NCBI RefSeq assembly: GCF_000003815.2
Contig: NC_049980.1
Location: forward strand, 18,053,831-18,117,830
Direction of reading: 5' to 3'
Length of the DNA stretch: 64,000 nucleotides
Source: Branchiostoma floridae
Lineage: Eukaryota; Chordata; Leptocardii; Amphioxiformes; Branchiostomatidae
Positions within the stretch are counted from its first letter, which is position 1, and each line of letters opens with the position of its first letter. The position numbers were made by a program, and so were the translations under genes. The notes beneath the pieces were generated by a model. The model was not told where the DNA came from. It did no database searches and was given only the letters and a program-made list of their open reading frames with translations. Positions 12,101 to 24,100 of the stretch are shown here, piece by piece.

Positions 12101-15100
12101 GTTGGTGTTGTAGTCCATTGAGGCTTGGTGGTCTCAGGGTAGGTCTTCTCTGGCCTGGTTGTTTCTGGGTAGGTCCTCTCTGGTTCAGTGACCTCTGGCC
12201 TAGTGGTCATCCCCTGGGTTGTGCCTGTTGTTGTTCCTGTATTGAAACAATGTGAAGTATCAGCAATTGCAAACAAGTCTTAATTGGTAAAATGCCAAAC
12301 TATCATCTGATATTGATCCTGACGATTGGGCTGAAAAAGGTGGTCACTGAAATTTTTATCTGTGTATATACCTTTGTGTTGGAATAAAGTTTAGTATTGT
12401 AATATGATTATGACCAACACGGATGAGCTTCCATGATACTGTAAGTCTTAATTGGTGATAGATGGATTATTGTCATTATTGTTGACAGCACTTTTCCTAC
12501 ATACAAAAACTATTACATTGCACTAACCACCCCTGATCAAGAACTCTCTGCATTTGTAAAGTAGTACCTTTAAAGCACCCATGTCAATCAGTAATTCAAA
12601 GAAATTTTCTTGCCTGGTGTTGTAACCTTACGAGGTGTGCGATATGTGGTTGTCTCTGGATAGGTTTGCTCAGGAGTTGTGCCCTCTGGCCTGGTGGTCT
12701 CAGGGTAGGTCTTCTCTGGCTCAGTAACCTCAGGCCTGGTGGTCTCAGGATAGGTCTTCTCTGGCTCAGTAACCTCAGGCCTGGTGGTCTCAGGGTAGGT
12801 CTTCTCTGGCTCAGTAACCTCAGGCCTGGTGGTCTCAGGGTAGGTCTTCTCTGGCTCTGTGACCTCAGGCTTTGTGGTCTCAGGGTAAGTCTTCTCTGGC
12901 TCAGTAACCTCAGGCCTGGTGGTCTCTGGATAGGTCTTCTCTGGCTCAGTGACCTCTGGCCTGGTGGTCTCAGGGTAGGTCTTCTCTGGCTCAGTGACCT
13001 CAGGCTTTGTGGTCTCAGGGTAAGTCTTCTCAGGCCTGGTGGTCTCAGGGTAGGTCTTCTCTGGTGTTGTTGTTACAGTGCTAAACACTGTTGTCCAGTT
13101 TTCTGGAGTGGTTGAAGGTGTAGTCTTTGAAGTTGTAACCTTGCGTTCAGGTTTAGTAGTTTCCAGGATGGTCTTTTCAGGGGTTGTTGTTGTTGTTACA
13201 GTTGTAGTGCCAGCAGTTTTCTTTGTCGTTACACCTGTGGTGGTAGTTTCTGAAGTTGTGCAATGATTTGTACAAACCAACTCGTTGTTGTAGCATGTGC
13301 ACTCATTGCATTCATCAACCTTCTTTGTTGTACCAGCCTGGAAAAGAAAGCAGGAATGGTTCTTTATCTCGCCGTTTAACATACGTTTAACATACAACTG
13401 TATCTAATGTAACATGTGGAAAATATGAAAGTCAAAAACCAAGACCTAAAAGTCATTGGTACTTACAGGAACAACCACTCCACCAGCTGTGATACAGGCA
13501 CATTGTGTGGGCTTGATGCAGGTGTACAGGTCCTTTCTGATATAGCCTGGAGGGCAGCGTGGACATTCTCCACATGTGGGCACACAGGCATTAGGATCAC
13601 CGTACGCACACTGGGTGATCTTGTACCTGTAGCAGTGGCAGGTCTCATCACACTTGAAGGAGCAGCCGTACACCTTCTTTACACACTCCGCTGAAAAGAA
13701 TTGTTTAATACCGTTTGTCAGAAACTACAGATAGTAGATTGAAAGACTACATTTTGTGTTGAAACATTGTAATTAACATTTACTATGTGTTACTGTAATT
13801 CACTTTGTCTTCTCGGTACCAAACTTTCACGGTCTGAGAAAATTTAACTTGTTCACGGAACTAACTGTTCACGGTGGCAGCAGGTGCACATGAAAAAAGT
13901 CTGTGAATTATTTGTTATCAGTAATGATAAGTTCACGTTACAGTCATCACAGTGAAAACCGTGAACATAAAAGTACATTGAAAAAATCAGGAATTACAGT
14001 ATTTGCCTTGATTCTATGTGGCTGTCAGATATCAACACATGAATTTGTCTATCATGTTGTTTGTAGTTTGTCATATGTGCCATATATAGATACAGATACA
14101 GATTTCAAGGTGAAGAAGCATCACACTTAATTAAATTTTATGCATATTGTATGCTGCTAATAGTAGTAATAATCAAAGCTCAATTCATAATCATACATAC
14201 TTGTGACAGAAGTGTAAGTTGGTCTTGTAGTAAGCTCAGGGGAGGTTGTCTCTGGTTCAGTGACCTCAGGCTTGGTGGTGTAGGTCTCAGGCTTGGTGGT
14301 GTAGGTCTCAGGCTTGGTGGTGTAGGTCTCAGGCCCAGTGGTGTATGTCTCAGGCTTGGTGGTGTAGGTCTCAGGCCTGGTGGTGTATGTCTCAGGCTTG
14401 GTGGTGTATGTCTCAGGCCTGGTGGTGTATGTCTCTGATGTTGTGGTCCATGTCTCAGGACTGGTGGTGTAGGTCTCTGTTGTGGTTCCTGGAGTTGTGA
14501 CCTTTCTTGGTGTCCTGTATGTAGTAGTCTGTACTGTTGTTGTACCAGCAGCAGTGGTCTCTGGTGTTGCCACAGTTGTGGTGATCTCGGGCTTTGTGCA
14601 CATGTCGCGGCAACTGAGGACATTGTTGTAGCACTCACATACTCTGCACTCATCAATCTTCTTTGTTGTTCCTGGCTGTGGGATGATCATTGAATTATTA
14701 CATTACACTCATATTTTCTATTTTACTAAGAACATTGTCAGTCATCAGGTGTCTATTAACGAAATTTTGTATCTAATTAAATTTATGGGAACTGATCTTT
14801 ACTATTCATTCAATCTAAAAACATTCTCTTCCTCATCAATCTACTATTTACACAATCAGTGTCAAATTGATATGTAAGCAATAAATCAATGTGTCAGAAA
14901 TTTAGTACTTAGGCCACAGCAAGTAAATTTTATGGATGACATCCTCTGCACACGGCAAAAATAGTGCGATAGAGCAAAAAACAAGATTGGTGAAAAAAAA
15001 ACAAGATGACTAGTACATTTTCGAAAATAGGTACCATGAAGTTGTGCTGACTGTTGTAAAAAGAATTAAAGGGACAAAACATAGTATTAGAGCAAACAAG

Positions 15101-18100
15101 GCTTTCATTCCTGTATTTAAGACATGTACTGGTGTGGTAAAATTGACACTAGTGTGGTAGACTGGCATCACCAACAAAGTAACCACACTCATAGCTTCCA
15201 TATAGGTGTCCCTTTTACAACTATCCAATAAGTTTCATTTGTACAACTACAGTCCTGGGTACCTCGCAAGTGTCACGTCTACAAGTACAATCATTAGGCT
15301 ACAACACAATATATTTGCTCATTTTGGTACTTTATCGTCATGTTGACCATCCCTGCAGAAGAAAAAAATTCTTGTTATTTTTTCTGAAATCAGGCGAAAA
15401 TTAATGCGCGCATTGATGTCATCGTAAAATTTACTTGCTGTGGCCTTATGACAGCCAACATAATACAGTACTGCCATGTAAAATGAAAACTCCTCCCTAC
15501 CGGAACAATAACACCATCTGCTGTTATACATGGACAGTCTGTTGGCTTCACACAGCGATTCCTGTCCACACGAACATAGCCCTTGGGACAAGGTGGACAC
15601 TCGCCACATGTAGGGACGCATGAAGAAGCATCACCAAACACACACTGGGTGATCTTGAACCTGTAGCAGTGGCAGGTCTCCTCGCATTTGAAGGAGCAGC
15701 CATACACCCTCTTGGCACACTCAGCTAGATTCAAGAGATAAAGTAATGTTTAATAAGCTGCTTGCAGTTTGCCAGTTCATGATGTCTTAAATCTCCATTC
15801 AACTATTAATTCAAGGAGCACTTGTGTGTGTATTGTCTGTATGTGTGTCTGTTTGTGTGTCTGTCAGCACGATAACTCAAAGAGGTCTAGATAGATTGAC
15901 TTGATGAGACATCAAAAACAATTACTACATTTTTGGCACTCTCATTGTGGTACTGCAGAAAATCTTGTTTGATCTGAACATGTTGTGGTCACAAGTTTAC
16001 AATGGTAGATAGCTCTAACTTGTGCACATGAATTAGTGGCATATGTTTGGTGACTTATAAGTTGCTACTTGATGCCCAAAGTGTAGGTAGGATGTCCAAA
16101 ATTGGAACAGGTGATGATGTCATAGATATGTAACAAACAAGATGTCTGCTAAGATACACACTTCTTCAGTTTAATACTCACTCGTCACTTCTGTTGTGAA
16201 CCATGACCTTGTTGTCTCTGGGTAGGTCTTCTCTGGCTCAGTAACCTCAGGCCTGGTAGTCTCTGGGTAGGTCTTCTCTGGCTCAGTAACCTCAGGCTTG
16301 GTGGTCTCAGGGTAGGTCTTCTCTGGCTCAGTGACCTCTGGACGTGTAGTCTCAGGGTAGGTCTTCTCTGGCTCAGTAACCTCAGGCCTGGTGGTCTCAG
16401 GGTAGGTCTTCTCTGGCTCAGTAACCTCTGGACGTGTTGTCTCAGGGTATGTCTTCTCTGGCTCAGTAACCTCAGGCCTGGTGGTCTCAGGGTAGGTCTT
16501 CTCTGGCTCAGTAACCTCAGGCCTGGTGGTCTCAGAAGTTGTAGTTATTCCAGGAGTTGTTACCTTTCTTGTGGGCTGGATAGGTCTTCTCTGGCTCAGT
16601 AACCTCTGGCCTAGTGGTCTCAGGATAGGTCCTCTCTGGCCTGGTTGTCTCAGGGTTGGTCTGCTCTGGCCTTGTGGTCTCAGGGTTGGTCTGCTCTGGC
16701 CTTGTGGTCTCAGGGTTGGTCTGCTCTGGCCTTGTGGTCTCAGGATAAGTCTTCTCTGGCCTGGTGGTGTACGTCTCTGGAGTTGTTGTAGAAGAGGGAG
16801 TTGTAACCTTCCTGGGTGTTTTGTATGTTGTTGTATCAGTCTCTGGCTTGGTGGTCTCAGCCGTAGTCCAAGTTGTTGCTGTTGTTGTGACTTCTGGTTG
16901 GGTAGTAACAACTACAGCAGTCGTACTTACAACAACTGGAGTTGTGGTAGTGCAGAAGTTCTCACATCTCAGTTGGTTGTTGTAACAGTCGCAGATATGG
17001 CATTCATCAATCTGCTTCTTTTCACCAGGCTGGTGTGACAAAAATTTCAGAGCATTATTATTCATCAGTCAGTTTGATATGTGTAACAACAAATGTAAAA
17101 ATCATAACAGGGTAGTAGACAAAAGAACTTAAAGTGAGTCTTACAGAGACACAACTAATATCATTGAAAAAAGCTGTCTAAACACCAAATTAGGGGTATG
17201 TTAACTATTGCCTAATTTTAATGAACAATAAATCAATGTTGGAGGTAAATATAGATAACGTTTGACAGTTAAAAAATATGTTACAGTTTGTGTATGTTAT
17301 GCATAAAACACAGCTCCTAGAAACACGGTGCATGATATAATTGCTCTTCATTGCTTTCCCTGACACAGAGAGGAATTATTTACTCTCCAAGCAGAGGTTA
17401 GGCCTCGGCTGTCAAAAAACAGCCATATCCTAACCTGTGCATGGAAAGTAGGGATTGTAAATTTTTTCAGTACCTGTAACTGTTTTGCATTTGTTGTGCA
17501 GTAACAAGTAAGTATAGTACATAAAGATGAAAAAAAGTCATTGAAGAGAAAATATTATTGTATTAATATACCGGAATGACAGTTCCATCTGCTGTAACAC
17601 ATGGGCATTCGGTTGGTTTGACACAGTGGTCACGGTCCTTACGGATGTATCCCTTGGGACATGGTGGACATTCACCACATGTAGGCACACAGGTGCTTCT
17701 GTCACCGTACATACACTGTGTGATCTTAAACCTGAAAGGCAACGTATAAGTCATGCATGGGCGTAAGACGTTGGTCTGTGGCACTGACTGCCTGATCATA
17801 ATATACTTACAAATCAAATAGACCATTAAAAAAAAGTGCACTTATGATGATATTAAGGCACACAGATTGGCTGTGCAGGGAGATGGTATATGTGTGTAGA
17901 AATCACAAACCTGTAGCAATGACAGGTTTCCTCACATCGGAATGAGCAGCCATAGACCTTCCTGTCACATGCAGCTGTGGGGTGTAAAATACATAGAATT
18001 CATTACACTACCCTGAACAGCAAAAGTAATGATTTCCAAGGACTTTTATCTAATTCTAAAAACCAGTCCTGTAAAAGTGTGATGTGCCTGAATGTTATGT

Positions 18101-21100
18101 ATATTGTAAAAACTTGTGAAGGTACACTGATGAGTGTAATGGTCTGAAGACAAAAGGGAAAATATTTCAATCTAATAATTATGTTGCATTGTACAATGCA
18201 TATTCAGTTGATGATTTCTGTGAATGCTGGTATGCAATAGTATTCAATTTGATGATCATGTGACTCACTTGTGAGTACGGTAGTATACCAAGGCTTGGTT
18301 GTTTCTGGAACTGTAGTCCACACAGGTTTAGTTGTCTCTGGGTAGGTCCTCTCTGGCTCAATAACCTCAGGCCTGGTGGTCTCAGGGTAGGTCTTCTCTG
18401 GCTCAGTAACCTCAGGCCTGGTGGTCTCGGGGTAGGTCTTCTCTGGCTCAGTAACCTCAGGCCTGGTGGTCTCAGGGTAGGTCTTCTCTGGCTCAGTAAC
18501 CTCAGGCCTGGTAGTCTCAGGGTAGGTCTTCTCTGGCTCAGTAACCTCAGGCCTGGTGGTCTCAGGGTAGGTCTTCTCTGGCTCAGTAACCTCAGGCTTG
18601 GTAGTTTCAGGGTAGGTCTTCTCTGGCTCAGTGACCTCAGGCCTGGTGGTCTCAGGGTAGGTCTTCTCTGGCTCAGTAACCTCTGGACGTGTGGTTTCAA
18701 TCACAGTTGGAGTGGTCACCTTTCTTGTGGGCTTGGTAGTTCCAGAGTAGGTCTTCTCTGGCTCAGTAACCTCAGGCTTGGTAGTTCCAGAGTAGGTCTT
18801 CTCTGGTTCAGTAACCTCAGGCATAGTGGTCTCAGGGTAGGTCTTCTCTGGCGTGGTTGCACTTGGAGTAGTTGCTAAAGAAGTGAATTAGATACAGTGA
18901 ACATTGTGCATATCAAAGATACATGTACCAATCATGCCATATGACAGCCATGCTTAACAGCATGAAAAATCTTCATTCAATGCATAGCATGCAATGCATA
19001 AAATCTACACATGCACAACATTTCTGACTTACAATGAGGTCTAACAAGGAATATCACCTTCTCATCAGGCTTTCACATTATGCCTGTTAACATTTTTTAT
19101 GAACAGTACCTAGTACTAGAGTCTAGCGTGTGTTAAATTTAACATTTTACAAATTATGGATTGTACTGCTTTTCTTGATATGATATTTGGATTATATATA
19201 AATATTTGTCCTTACTTTTGGAGCATATGGCAACATTAGCATTGCAGCACAGCAGACGAACTTCATAGTTGTAACAGTAGGGGCTGATTCCTCTCATCAT
19301 CATCTGGAACTTGCTGGGACCAGTGGCATGAGTACAGACACAGCCAACCTCACAGTTAGCCACAACATTCTGGCCTGTCTTTGAGTAGTCAATATGTGTT
19401 CCCACAGTGCGACATTGGATCCTGCTGATCTTCTGGTTTGCCCCACCAATCTTAAAGCCATGGCGACGGAGGCTAGTGAAAGACTCATCGTCACCACTGA
19501 CAGCTGGTGTTGGGTAGCAGGCATCCATCCAGCTGGTCCAGGAGCAGACCTCATGTTCCTCATAGCATCGTGTGGTAGGTACTTAAAGTATGAAGTAAGT
19601 CAACAATGTCATTACATTCAGGCTGCTACATATATCAACAATCCCTTTCCTGGCACAAGAGAACCTTATACTTTGCTTGCTAGTAGCTCAGTTTTGAATG
19701 GCATTCACCTAGAAGTAACTATAATTAGTAAATACAAAGCCAGTCCTCTTTCAACACAATCAGTATTTTCAAAACACTATATCATCACAGTTACTCTTGA
19801 GACTGAGAGGGTCAACAACAAAAAACAAAGATATGAAGTGTCAGTGAATGTCATTACCACAAATCATAAAAGTTAAAATGCCCAATATGGGATATCTTGG
19901 ATGATAGGTCTGATCCTATCAAAATGTATTCTTAGTCAGCATACCTCTACTTTCTGTTACCATAGAATGATAAGATCAATAGACAAGTTAGTATAGTACC
20001 TCCTGTTGTCACTGTTGATTGGGTTGTAGTTGGTGTTGGAACAGGTGTTGTAACCTTTCTGGGTGTCTTGTACCCTGTGGTGATTGCCCGGGTTGTTGTT
20101 GTTGCTGTTGCCTCTGTTGTTGCTGATGTTGTACACATGTTGCTACATGTCAATGTGTTTTGGTAACATGTGCACACCTGGCACTGCCCAACTTTAACTG
20201 TCTTGCCAGCCTGAAATTGAAATATACACGTAAAATGAAGATGAGGGACATCTACATATACCTGACGAATATTTCACTCAATGAATCAAGGGTTTAGTTT
20301 AATCACACATCACAATGATGGCAACTCACCGGCACAACAATGTTTCCATCTGTGATACAGTCACACTCTGTGGGCTTGACACAGTGATACAGGTCCTTCC
20401 TGATGTAGCCTTTGGGACATGCGGGACACTCACCACAGGTGGGCACACATGAACTCCTGTCACCACTCTGGCACTGAGTGATCTTGTACCTGTAGCAGTG
20501 GCAGGTTTCCTCACAACGGAAGGAACATCCATACACCTTCTTTGCACATTCAGCTGAAATGAAATAATGCATTTTGTTAAATGGTTATAGCTGATGTATG
20601 GTAATCGTTGTTAAATATATATTTTTGAACACATAGACATACTAGTACTCTGCTGTTTTAGTAATGTCCAGTATAATGTATTCAGATTATACATGTACAT
20701 CCTTCTGCAAGCAGTTTTCTATTGTTGAAAACATTAAACCTGCATATTATTATACAATATCATGAACAATTGACAATTGCTATATTTTTTTTTGTGAATG
20801 CTATATTTTTGTGTGAAAGAGGAAATCAACATACTTGTAACAGTAGTGTATGTTTCAGGCATTGATGTAGTGACATCCGGCCTTGTTGTAAATGTCTCAG
20901 GCCTGGTGGTGTAGGTCTCAGGCCTGGTGGTGTAGGTCTCAGGCTTGGTAGTGTAGGTCTCAGGCTTGGTGGTGTAGGTCTCAGGTTTGGTGGTGTAGGT
21001 CTCAGGCCTGGTGGTGTAGGTCTCAGGCCTGGTGGTGTAGGTCTCAGGCCTGGTGGTGTAGGTCTCTGGGCGTGTAGTTGTACCTGGAGTTGTAACCTTT

Positions 21101-24100
21101 CTTGGTGTCTTGTAAGTTGTTGTAACCACAGTTGTGTATGTCTCAGGCTTGGTGGTGTATGTCTCAGGCCTGGTGGTGTAGGTCTCAGGCTTGGTGGTGT
21201 ATGTCTCAGGCCTGGTGGTGTATGTCTCAGGCCTGGTGGTGTATGTTTCAGGTCTGGTGGTGAATGTCTCAGGCTTGGTGGTGTATGTCTCAGGTCTGGT
21301 GGTGAAAGTTTCTGGCTTTGTGGTGTACGTCTCAGGCCTGGTAGTCCATGTCTCTGGAGTTGTCCCAGAAGAAGGCGTTGTAACCTTCCTTGGTGTTTTG
21401 TATGTTGTTGTTTCAGTCTCTGGCCTGGTTGTGTATGTCTCAGGCTTGGTGGTGAAGGTCTCTGGCCTGGTGGTGTATGTTTCTGATGTAGTTGTAACTG
21501 TAGGAGTAGTAATCTTTGTTGCTTGGTAGCCAGTTGTTTCAACCATTGTTGTGGTCTTTATACTTGACGTTGAGCAGAAGTTGGAACATGTGAGCTTGTT
21601 ATTATAGCACCGACACATTGTACAGTCATCAATCTTCTTGGTCTCTCCTGCCTGTATGAAACAAATTAGTGTATTGTTACACAAAATATGTTGCTAATAA
21701 GAAATATTGTGTGATCATTTTTCAATAAATTCATATTCAACGTAGGATAAAACAAAAACCTAACATGGGATGAGNNNNNNNNNNNNNNNNNNNNNNNNNN
21801 NNNNNNNNNNNNNNNNNNNNNNNNNNNNNNNNNNNNNNNNNNNNNNNNNNNNNNNNNNNNNNNNNNNNNNNNNNGAATACACCGTGTTGTATTCTATACA
21901 AGGAAAACACTAAGAAAGGGACATGCATACAATTACAATGCAAGTAGAAGTGTGTTAGGTCTACATGTAATTATAGGTCAAGGTCAAATATTCTTAAAAT
22001 CTCTTTTCAGGATATGTGATCCTAGATATGTGGATATTAGCCAGAACAAAAGACCATTAACTGACAATTTTCATCATAACACTGCAGGATGTAGATAATT
22101 TAACTTACTGCACTCTGCCGGATCCACACAACGGTCGGCACCAAGAACCTTTCCTTCTGGGCAGCGGCAGCCCTCTACACATGGATGGCTGCAGCGTCCT
22201 GTTACCTTCTTCTGGTAATAGGCAGTGTTTTCACAGGTTTCAGGACATCCAGAACCACATGGGTCGTAGACGAATGTTGGTGGGCATGTTATTGCTGAAA
22301 AAGAGTTAACGATGAATACAGACAGTATGATATGTAATGTGTACCACATGCCATCAATTGTTGCTAAAGGTAGACAGTACATAAATTGTAACGTGCTCAA
22401 ATGTAACTCAGTGACCACATATTATGATGGCACTTTTAAAATCACACCTTGTACACTTCATATTTTAACACTATGACATCATACTACATGACTACAGCAG
22501 CCACTTTACAGGCCTGGTACATTTTGATTACATGCTATACTTACGACAGAGTTTGTCGCTTCTCCAGGACAGGCAGATGCCACAGCGTTGGCATGCTTTA
22601 GCATAAGCAGTCAGGGTGTCACAGAGCTCCTTTCCTGAGCAGACATCATCTCCACAGGCCTAAAGTACCAAGCGGACAATGCAATTATGTACTTGTGACA
22701 GCTTATTCACACAGCAGTATTTATCATTATTCATTTATTTAAGAGCTATTCAATCAACAGACATCAAAATTATCACATTGTATACCGTATACTGAAATGG
22801 AAATGGCATTTGCTCACATTCCAAGCCTCAACAACTTCTTGGCCTGAACATTAACTTCTTGCTGAAAACAGAATTTCCCATGGCTACATGTAGATTTTTA
22901 CTTAAGTATTAAGCTTCTATAAACCTAAATGGCACCATGAGTGACTGGGGACAACAATTGGAAGACATGATGAGACATACCTCGCGGAAGTTCTTGACAT
23001 TGACGTATGAGTGGCAAGGTGCAAATACTGAAGAATGCAGGATGTCGCACACAGAGGACTCCACTGGTGAGCAGGTTGGTGCGGGTGGAGGAAGTGTCTG
23101 GCAGTGCTTAGCACCATCATCAATGAACCATGATCGGCCAAACTTGTTGAAGTCTGTGACCTTGTACTGTCCATTGCAGACACCTTGGCAAGGAAAAGAA
23201 CAAAATATATACCATGAAATAGTGTTTCTTCTGGCCCAACAGTCCATGCAAAACTCCCATAACTACCACATCTTACTCACTCATCATCAATCACACTTAC
23301 TGCCTAGTCTATCATTCATTCTCCCATCTTCTGAGAGATAACTCATCAGTAGCACTGCCAGTTTTTTCACATCATGTTCTTACCACAAAGACCCTCAGTG
23401 TTGGAGCCATATCGGTCGTTGGGAACTGTTACACTGAATCCATGGCAAGAGTCGTCGTACTGCACCTCCAGACCATAGCGTTCATAGTTCAAGATCAGGC
23501 GAAGACCAACACAGCGCACAGTCATGGCTCCATTGTTGATAGGGATAGTGACTCCTCTAGGCACCAGCCGGGCAGAGCCATCAATGATAACCTATAGGGA
23601 AAAATCAATTCATTAGCCACACTAGGCTGCAATAACTGTCTTAGGTTATGTCTGTGGAGCTTTTTCTTATTTAATTGGCTTAATTTCAGTGGAGCAACAA
23701 TTGAAAGGTTCTAACTGCAAGATAATAGTGAACATAAGAATCATGAAAGTAATATGAATTTAAACATAACCCATATGTGAAAACTACTAATCAATCAAAA
23801 ACATCAGATCTACATTGCATGGTGACACTGTGGCTCTACCTTGAATCCTGCCATGAGTTCCACCTGCGTCTTCCCACAGAGTACCTTCACAGACCTGGTG
23901 CAGGTGTAGCTTGGGTTATTTGGACAAGCCTCATTGCTGATGTAGACCTCATAGTCAGGGTTCTTGGCATTGTGACGAGACAGCAGATGTGTGCAGCGTC
24001 CGCAGTACTTGTATGAGCGACTGTCAAAGGTGCTGAAGTGACATTCACCATACCCGAAGCAGAAGCCTGTCACAAAAACAGATACATGTATTCAGATTTT

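Larger units (their letters stand above)
2822..12614. repeat. Tandem segmental duplication, copies A and B
   Basis: Copy A (about 2822-8164, exons E84-E78) and copy B (about 8164-12614, exons E77-E71) share exon order, exon lengths and near-identical introns, for example 5247-5440 against 9582-9778. Differences are whole 45-nt repeat units in PTS exons, one MITE in copy A, and small substitutions. Breakpoints probably lie inside PTS arrays. Confidence 0.9.
14201..21651. repeat. Supermodule copy 1 (E59-E68)
   Basis: Order: E-PTS, TIL, short E, CysD, PTS, split TIL, E-PTS, TIL, E-PTS. The same order, with matching exon lengths and some near-identical introns, recurs at 32683-39801, and in shortened form at 42551-47028. 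Confidence 0.88.
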
